DNA from: Rikenella microfusus
GTDB lineage: Bacteria > Bacteroidota > Bacteroidia > Bacteroidales > SZUA-534
Direction of reading: 5' to 3'
DNA: 6,677 nucleotides
NCBI GenBank assembly: GCA_020719105.1
Contig: DYQV01000014.1
Span: 1 to 6,677, forward strand
Position 1 is the first letter of the stretch. Each line of letters begins with the position of its first letter. Of the stretch, positions 1-3,532 are shown piece after piece. The notes beneath the pieces are model-generated. The model did not search any database, had not been told where the DNA came from, and saw only the letters and a program-made list of their open reading frames with translations. The translations under genes and the position numbers were made by a program.

Positions 1-13
1 AGCTTAATCGTCA

Positions 14-33
14 GGATTATTCATGAATAATCC
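14..33. repeat. perfect 20-bp palindrome downstream of the secreted-protein gene
   Basis: The sequence GGATTATTCATGAATAATCC equals its own reverse complement over all 20 bases. It starts 23 nt beyond the stop codon of the minus-strand gene that ends at 57. With no loop and no following T-run it is a poor intrinsic terminator. It could be a binding site for a dimeric protein, a mRNA 3'-end hairpin, or one copy of a dispersed repeat. The sequence alone cannot separate these. Confidence 0.6.
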
Positions 34-56
34 GGGTTAAATCAAGGTTATCGGTT

Positions 57-854
57 TCAAAGCAATTCAACATTGCTTATAAGCCACCCAGAATTGTTAC
101 TGGAGCGGTTGAATTCCTCTACCGTTATAATCCAATTGGGAAAAGTAATTAAGTATGTCACTTTTTCGATGTTGTTTATGGTTAACCGGTTGGCTGCTAC
201 TTCGGTCATAAATAGCAGTGAGGTGTCGGTAGTTATGGATGAAGGATAAAAATAGATAGGATTGCTTATATTCTCAATCCGCTTTAGGTTGATAAAGCTG
301 GTTTCGTGGCTGTTGGGGGCAATAAAATAAGTTTTTAGGCTATCATCCATGTTTTTAAAACAGGATGTTTCAACTTTACTTATGACCCATTTGGCTGAGC
401 GATCTGGTAAGACTTCAGGTAAAAAATAAACAGTGCAATTTTGATTTTTACCTTTGTAACTGATTTTTACCAATGCCTTTGTAGTGACTTGGCCGCTGAA
501 TAAGGAGATTAGTTGAGGAGAATCAGGATTAACCACATCACTTAAAAACTGATTGCAACGGTTACGATAACTGGAGTCGGCTGCATTTTGTAAACGCGAA
601 TCCTCAATGTTAAACAGATAACTTAAGTATTTAACCCTTGGAACCTTTGCTTTAAAATCGCTGGTTATACGGTTCCCTTTCCAATCGGACGAATAGTTGA
701 ACCTATCGATAAATTCGTTGAACTGTTTAACCTGCAAATAATACTGGTCGGGGGTATCGGTCGAAATAGACGTGTTTGCTAAATGCTGGGACCAAGCTGA
801 AAATGAAGAAAAGAGTGCGATAAAAGCCAGAATTAGAAATAAATGATTTTTCAT
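57..854 (-). CDS. secreted protein of unknown function, 265 aa
   Basis: I do not recognise this family. The N-terminus is a clear Sec signal peptide: MKN, then a hydrophobic run LFLILAFIALF, and a likely signal peptidase I site after residue 22 (AWS/Q). There is no lipobox cysteine, so the product should be periplasmic, outer-membrane associated or exported rather than a lipoprotein. The mature part begins with an aromatic/charged stretch (QYYLQVKQFNEFIDRFNY, residues about 37-54), followed by an R-x-x-Y-L-x-x-L-F segment near residue 75 and alternating beta-type segments containing W155 and C165. That layout is reminiscent of small alpha+beta (NTF2-like) domains, but this is only an impression. 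There are no transmembrane helices after the signal. The start is the ATG that supplies the signal peptide; the leader is AT-rich with no strong Shine-Dalgarno, normal for Bacteroidota. The gene is separated by more than 300 nt from its upstream neighbour and is probably its own transcription unit. Confidence 0.85.
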   Translation of the reverse strand: MKNHLFLILAFIALFSSFSAWSQHLANTSISTDTPDQYYLQVKQFNEFIDRFNYSSDWKGNRITSDFKAKVPRVKYLSYLFNIEDSRLQNAADSSYRNRCNQFLSDVVNPDSPQLISLFSGQVTTKALVKISYKGKNQNCTVYFLPEVLPDRSAKWVISKVETSCFKNMDDSLKTYFIAPNSHETSFINLKRIENISNPIYFYPSSITTDTSLLFMTEVAANRLTINNIEKVTYLITFPNWIITVEEFNRSSNNSGWLISNVELL

Positions 855-1167
855 CTGTTTATATTTTTGTATGTTATTGATATAGAATCTATTGTTATTT
901 TTTAAAATAATAATTTTCTGTTGGTGTGCTTTTTCTGCTCATGGGTATTTCATAGGGTTGTTTATTTCAATTTATATATTTTTAGCTAAAGCCCAAAATA
1001 TCTTGTGTTATACCTTATTTAAATTTCTCCTCACTTTAATGTTTTCCCTTTCTCTGCCAGTGGGTTTTCTCGCTTCGCTCGAAAGGACCGGCATTTTCAA
1101 GGGGAGGGGGGAAGAGGGGGCGGCTTAGCCGCCCCCCTCTTCCCCCTATACCACACTATGCGAACTG
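855..1167. other. gene-free spacer with repeat-derived sequence
   Basis: I see no credible gene in this 313-bp stretch. The half next to the secreted-protein gene (855-1030) is plain AT-rich DNA and should hold that gene's promoter, but I could not find a convincing TTG-N17-23-TAnnTTTG match. The other half (about 1050-1167) changes character: it contains CGCTTCGCTCGAAAGG, a G-rich/C-rich palindrome (1105-1147) and, running on into the neighbouring reading frame, CATTCCGAACGGAGTGAGG-type sequence. These look like dispersed intergenic repeats. A plus-strand reading frame at 892-1128 passes through the palindrome and has a low-complexity hydrophobic translation; it is not supported as a gene. 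Confidence 0.6.
1105..1147. repeat. GC-rich inverted repeat with 20-bp arms
   Basis: The left arm 1105-1124 (A, six G, AAGA, five G, CGGC) and right arm 1128-1147 are complementary around a TTA loop at 1125-1127. Only the lengths of the two G-runs are swapped (6/5 versus 5/6), which would leave slipped or bulged bases. The left arm with its flank at 1101-1120 also has G-runs of 4, 6 and 5, so it could form a G-quadruplex on the plus strand. The composition contrasts sharply with the AT-rich surroundings. No T-tract follows on either strand, so it is not a typical rho-independent terminator; it lies between two minus-strand genes and could still protect or end transcripts. Confidence 0.75.
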
Positions 1168-1482
1168 TCATTCCGAACGGAGTGAGGAACTAAGCGAAGC
1201 GATCTCACCAAAGGTAATCTCATTCAAAGTCAAAGACGAGGGTTCCCTGACAAAGCCATGCTCTGTTACCAACACATTCCATTGAGGATTTTTTCTGTTT
1301 ATCAAATCTTCCTTTTTTTGACGGTTCCATTTTTTAACCGCCTGTTCTCTGTTTATTGCCATTTCAAGATAAGCAAATTCTTCGAAATAGATACAATATT
1401 CAAGATTATACCTATCTGTAAAAGAATTCTTTACCAAATGATTTTTATGTTCGGATATTCTTCTGCACAAATCATTAGTAAC
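1168..1482 (-). pseudogene. GIY-YIG endonuclease, C-terminal fragment (split gene)
   Basis: This is the larger piece of a small stand-alone GIY-YIG nuclease of the YhbQ/UPF0213-like type. The reading frame opens directly at the joint with VTNDLCRRISEHK, which in intact relatives follows ...LYIG. Later family hallmarks are FTDRYNLEY, IYFEEF, the basic AVKKWNRQKKEDLI and RKNPQWNVL. The catalytic Arg (R29 of the reconstructed protein) and the conserved Glu region are present, but the GIY and YIG strands are missing here; they lie at 2551-2613. Upstream in frame there is a stop (TAG) in the inserted unit, so the fragment could only be translated from the internal TTG at 1470, giving 100 residues without the catalytic N-terminus. 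The last ~30 residues (from about GFVREPSS to the stop) lie beyond the usual end of the family and include SLSSSLRSE, which reads through repeat-like DNA. Predicted inactive as a nuclease. Confidence 0.9.
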
Positions 1483-1607
1483 GTTTTGCAGCTACCCGAA
1501 TGGCGGGACTTTTACCACAAAACTTGATTTGAAAAACTAATGTTTGATTAACCACATAACTGTCGTTGGAACACGAAACCCCGCCTTTTGGGTAGGTGCT
1601 GTTAGGG
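1482..1607 (-). other. attC-like recombination site (imperfect palindrome)
   Basis: Reading the minus strand, the site starts with CCCTAAC (1607-1601), one mismatch from the integron box RYYYAAC. It continues CAGCACCTACCC..AA..GGCGGGG, passes through a ~60-nt AT-rich centre, returns with GTCCCGCC..TT..GGGTAGCTG (1511-1487), and ends CAAAAC-G at 1482. TACCC pairs with GGGTA, GGCGGG with CCCGCC, and CAG with CTG if CAC is left extrahelical, a feature typical of folded attC hairpins. The 3' box is split by insertion: G1482 is now followed by target sequence (TTACTA), while the original TTAGGG is at the other end of the unit (2549-2544). Joined, they give GTTAGGG, fully complementary to CCCTAAC. 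A length of ~126 nt is within the range known for attC sites (roughly 60-140). Confidence 0.7.
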
Positions 1608-1616
1608 TTTAGGGCG

Positions 1617-2474
1617 TTATAGTTTTTCGATATTATCTTTAGAAAGTCCAGTCAATTTAATAATTAAGTCAATTGAGATTTTCTCTGCGACCATTCTTTT
1701 AGCTATTTCTTTTGCTTTTTCAAGTTTTGCCCTATCCTCCGCATCAATTTTCAAAGTCCACATTCTGCTGGCTTCGTTACGAAGGTTATTAATGTGATAA
1801 TTGTAATTCAATTGTTCTTCTTCCGATAACTTGTCAACACGCAACAACTCTTTTGCTTCATTAATTCCTTTGGCAGTGAAGTCGTCTTTAATTTCGTTGT
1901 TTTTGAAATAATAAATCCACTCGTCAAGCGTGTTTGTTGCCTTGTCGTTAAACTGATTTACTTTAATTACATAATACTCAGGGAATATTTGAAATGGCTC
2001 AACTTTCCCTAACAACTCTTTTTGTTTGTCGGATAGCAAAAGTTTGTCTGCATTATGAATACCAACAAAATCGGTCTTGCCATGATAAATGTAATCATCG
2101 CCTTGTCCAAGGTCAAAGTACACAACATTGATTGAGAATACTTTTTTAATCTCTGAATAAGGCTGTCCAACCGATATATATTCTGTCAAAACTTTTGAAG
2201 TTCCATAGGCCATTCTATGGAAATAGTCGTATTCGCTTTGGTTCTGAATTTCAATGATAATCAGCTCTGATTTTGAATCTTTCACAAGAATGTCAACCCG
2301 ATTGAATTTGTCTTCGTCATGTTGTTTGTTGCTTTCGCTTTCCAAAATTGATTGAATCTGAATATCGTCCTTTAAAAGTTCAGACAAGAAACCTTCTAAA
2401 ACAGTAAAATTTGCTTTGTTTCTCAAAAGTCGTTTTATTGCCCAGTCAAATCGTATTAAGTTTCTATTATTCAT
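1617..2474 (-). CDS. Rpn-family PD-(D/E)XK recombination-promoting nuclease
   Basis: A 285-residue protein of the Rpn/PDDEXK_2 group, long annotated as a putative transposase. Studied Rpn proteins are DNA endonucleases that raise recA-independent recombination; some act in phage defence. The nuclease core is visible: conserved Glu27 in an N-terminal helix (FTVLEGFLSELL), Asp61 in RVDILV, and Glu75-x-Gln77 in LIIIEIQNQ, followed by the family motif YFHRMAYGTSKVLTEYISVGQPYSEIKKVFSINVVYF. The C-terminus has the usual charged helix ending in IIKLTGLSKDNIEKL. Length and motifs are complete, so it is probably active. I chose the ATG at 2474 because the protein then begins MNNRNLIRFDW like its family; extending to a GTG at 2552 would add 26 residues encoded by the cassette boundary. 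It is the only gene of the inserted unit, with the attC-like palindrome starting 9 nt after the stop. No partner gene is seen. Confidence 0.92.
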   Translation of the reverse strand: MNNRNLIRFDWAIKRLLRNKANFTVLEGFLSELLKDDIQIQSILESESNKQHDEDKFNRVDILVKDSKSELIIIEIQNQSEYDYFHRMAYGTSKVLTEYISVGQPYSEIKKVFSINVVYFDLGQGDDYIYHGKTDFVGIHNADKLLLSDKQKELLGKVEPFQIFPEYYVIKVNQFNDKATNTLDEWIYYFKNNEIKDDFTAKGINEAKELLRVDKLSEEEQLNYNYHINNLRNEASRMWTLKIDAEDRAKLEKAKEIAKRMVAEKISIDLIIKLTGLSKDNIEKL

Positions 2475-2488
2475 ATCGTTCTTTTTTG

Positions 2489-2519
2489 CAAAGCTAATGT
2501 TTATTTCAATAGGTGTCAG
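2489..2519 (-). promoter_or_regulatory. possible promoter of the Rpn-family gene inside the insertion
   Basis: On the minus strand CTG (2519-2517) is followed after 20 nt by TAGCTTTG (2496-2489), an exact match to the Bacteroidota -7 consensus TAnnTTTG with a one-base-off TTG -33 element at good spacing. The -7 box ends only 14 nt before the ATG, which would give a very short leader. If real, the cassette carries its own promoter, allowing expression away from an integron platform. Short AT-rich motifs occur by chance, so support is weak. Confidence 0.3.
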
Positions 2520-2613
2520 TTTTGCAGTTTTTTTTCGCCTTAACCCTAACACCTATATACAAAGTAGTTTTGTTTGTAATAGTCATTATGTAAACAAATC
2601 CATTTTTGCTCAT
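2506..2613 (-). pseudogene. GIY-YIG endonuclease, N-terminal fragment (split gene)
   Basis: The ATG at 2613 opens a frame reading MSKNGFVYIM, then TITNKTTLYIG, up to codon 21 (2551). This is the conserved first strand pair of the GIY-YIG fold, with FVY standing for GIY, Y8 and Y19 as the two signature tyrosines, and YIG at 19-21. From codon 22 the frame runs into the inserted unit (VRVKAKK...) and stops at 2508-2506, so only 36 residues can be made. The expected continuation, VTNDLCRRISEHK, is found more than 1 kb away at 1482 in the same phase. Together the two parts make a 125-residue protein. The piece alone lacks the catalytic Arg and Glu and should be inactive. Confidence 0.9.
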
Positions 2614-2628
2614 TGAGTGCTTTTTAAT

Positions 2629-2659
2629 AAAAAATAAGGGATTAAACTTTTAGGTACAA
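2629..2659 (-). promoter_or_regulatory. possible promoter of the interrupted GIY-YIG gene
   Basis: On the minus strand TTG (2659-2657), a 20-nt spacer, then TATTTTTT (2636-2629), one base from TAnnTTTG, with the proximal edge 15 nt before the ATG at 2613. It could now drive transcription into the inserted Rpn-family gene. The match is modest and the region is AT-rich. Confidence 0.3.
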
Positions 2660-2691
2660 CATCGGACAGGCATAATAATATTTAATCTGTG

Positions 2692-2745
2692 AACTCAGCG
2701 TACTTAGCGAAGCGGTTTCATGAGCGAAAGCGAATAACTTAGCGT
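2692..2745 (+). repeat. ACTTAGCG-type repeat cluster, including arm A of an inverted repeat
   Basis: Within 54 bp there are three related 9-mers, ACTCAGCGT, ACTTAGCGA and ACTTAGCGT (starting at 2693, 2702 and 2737), the last two separated by GCGAAAGCG. Positions 2702-2737 form a 36-nt segment that recurs inverted at 3435-3469 (about 32 of 36 aligned positions identical). A shorter relative, AACTAAGCGAAGCGA, is at 1188-1202. It is intergenic, with no coding signal, and looks like a degenerate dispersed Bacteroidota intergenic repeat. Confidence 0.65.
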
Positions 2746-2791
2746 TCATCGAAGATAATCTGTGGCTCACATCTTTTTCCAGAGAAGTTGC

Positions 2792-3412
2792 CTACGCTTT
2801 TTTGGTTTCGGTAGCTTTTATGTTACCTAAAAATACGCGCCACTTCTTTTCGTTAAAGAATTTATCTTCCACCAGATCAATCACAATCTCAATTTCCTTT
2901 TTCGTAACATCCTTATAAACCAAATTGTCACCCGAAAAACCTGTAAATTCCTGTATCACCGTTGCCGAGGAATAATAGCGCCCATCGGGGCCTTTGGTAA
3001 AGCTTGATATGTAAACCAAATCGTAAAACTTGATAACTACCGCTGTATAAGGAAGAGATTTGAGCCTTGCCAGATATTTTTCCATGGGACGCGATTGGAT
3101 GGTAACCGTACCGTCGGGCATAATGATGGATGTTTGCATTTCAGCTCCTTTAAAAAACAGTTTCAGCGCCTCTTTTTCCGCCATATTACGTTTCTCGGCC
3201 GGTTGGTCTTTGCTGCCCAAGGTAACAATGTGCTGTTGAAATTCCTCTACCTTTTGTTTGGTCTGCTCCTTAAAAACCTCAATGTCGGTATCGGAAAGGT
3301 TGATTTCGTCCACAATGGCGGCCTCTTTGCTGGCGACAGCTGTTTTGGTAGGTTCCTGAGCTATTGCTGGTACCATTAATACAATAAAAAACACTCCAAT
3401 TATTAATTTCAT
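2792..3412 (-). CDS. secreted protein with a single copy of the neighbour's repeat domain, 206 aa
   Basis: No named family is recognised. The protein starts with a signal peptide, MKLIIGVFFIVLMVPAIAQ, with cleavage expected around residue 18-19 and no lipobox. I prefer this ATG at 3412 over an in-frame ATG at 3451, because the extra 13 residues are encoded by repeat DNA and would put charged residues before the signal. Residues 39-86 (LSDTDIEVFKEQTKQKVEEF through EALKLFF) align with residues 199-247 of the 641-residue upstream protein (FSDKDLQLIKDQTKSLLNDY through FLGLFKD). The ends also correspond (KKWRVFLGNIKA versus FKNFKLASI). So it is probably a diverged, single-domain relative of that protein without the barrel. 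The domain looks like an amphipathic helix followed by mixed beta strands, compatible with a periplasmic ligand- or protein-binding module. It lies last in a minus-strand series, 120 nt after the barrel gene, and may be co-transcribed or use its own promoter at 3485-3515. Confidence 0.85.
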   Translation of the reverse strand: MKLIIGVFFIVLMVPAIAQEPTKTAVASKEAAIVDEINLSDTDIEVFKEQTKQKVEEFQQHIVTLGSKDQPAEKRNMAEKEALKLFFKGAEMQTSIIMPDGTVTIQSRPMEKYLARLKSLPYTAVVIKFYDLVYISSFTKGPDGRYYSSATVIQEFTGFSGDNLVYKDVTKKEIEIVIDLVEDKFFNEKKWRVFLGNIKATETKKA

Positions 3413-3434
3413 CTTTATTTTAATTATCCACGAA

Positions 3435-3469
3435 TTATTCCCTTCGGTCATGAAAACGCTTCGCTAAGT
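3435..3469 (-). repeat. arm B of the inverted repeat bracketing the 206-aa gene
   Basis: The reverse complement reads ACTTAGCGAAGCG, TTTTCATGA, CCGAAGGGAATAA and matches 2702-2737 with three mismatches and one gap. The two arms face each other across the 206-aa secreted-protein gene. The repeat also supplies the spurious upstream ATG at 3451. Confidence 0.65.
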
Positions 3470-3470
3470 T

Positions 3471-3500
3471 ACACGAATTAACACCAATTATACAAATGAT
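3471..3500. repeat. degenerate 10-bp tandem repeat
   Basis: Three consecutive 10-mers, ACACGAATTA, ACACCAATTA and TACAAATGAT, form an eroding tandem array; a related CACGAATTATT lies at 3430-3440. It abuts the inverted-repeat arm ending at 3469, so the spacer is largely repeat-derived. Confidence 0.5.
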
Positions 3501-3515
3501 TTTTATAGCATTCAA
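3485..3515 (-). promoter_or_regulatory. possible promoter of the 206-aa secreted-protein gene
   Basis: Minus strand: TTG (3515-3513), a spacer of 20 nt, then TATAATTG (3492-3485), one base from TAnnTTTG. Spacing and placement about 70 nt before the ATG at 3412 fit a Bacteroidota sigma-ABfr promoter. It overlaps the 10-bp tandem repeat, so chance resemblance is possible. Confidence 0.35.
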
Positions 3516-3532
3516 ATGTTTTGTGATCCTAT

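Larger units (their letters stand above)
1482..2549 (-). mobile_element. integron-cassette-like single-gene insertion carrying an Rpn-family nuclease
   Basis: This is a 1068-bp unit inserted in a GIY-YIG gene. On the minus strand the right joint reads ATATAGGTG/TTAGGG and the left joint GCAAAACG/TTACTAATG. Deleting the unit restores ATATAGGTGTTACTAATG (YIGVTN), so the empty site can be rebuilt to the base, with a 4-nt ambiguity because GTTA occurs at both ends (1479-1482 and 2547-2550). The layout is that of an integron gene cassette: TTAGGG start, one ORF in cassette orientation, and a large imperfect palindrome right after the stop that begins with CCCTAAC. There are no terminal inverted repeats with a DDE or serine transposase and no integrase in the unit. 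The cassette reading is inference; the boundaries are seen directly. The alternative is a 4-bp target duplication (GTTA) left by an unknown transposition mechanism. Confidence 0.8.

Noticed and set aside
892..1128. Plus-strand reading frame of 78 codons with hydrophobic translation
   Set aside because: It runs from AT-rich spacer into the GC-rich palindrome, has no family resemblance and no ribosome-binding signal; its end (GRGEEGAA) is only the palindrome translated.
1105..1147. Rho-independent terminator
   Set aside because: The stem is strong but no T-run follows on either strand.
1258..1527. Plus-strand frame antisense to the GIY-YIG fragment
   Set aside because: It overlaps a frame with clear family motifs and crosses the insertion joint; it is a shadow.
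1482..2549. Insertion sequence
   Set aside because: There is no DDE, serine or tyrosine recombinase, and no terminal inverted repeats beyond the short TTAGGG/CCCTAA boxes that belong to the attC-like structure.
2475..2552. 26-residue N-terminal extension of the Rpn-family protein from a GTG at 2552
   Set aside because: The added residues are encoded by the boundary of the inserted unit, and the codon itself spans the insertion joint. Family proteins start close to the ATG at 2474.
3413..3451. Upstream ATG (MTEGNNSW...) for the 206-aa secreted protein
   Set aside because: It lies in the inverted-repeat arm and would bury the signal peptide behind 13 residues.
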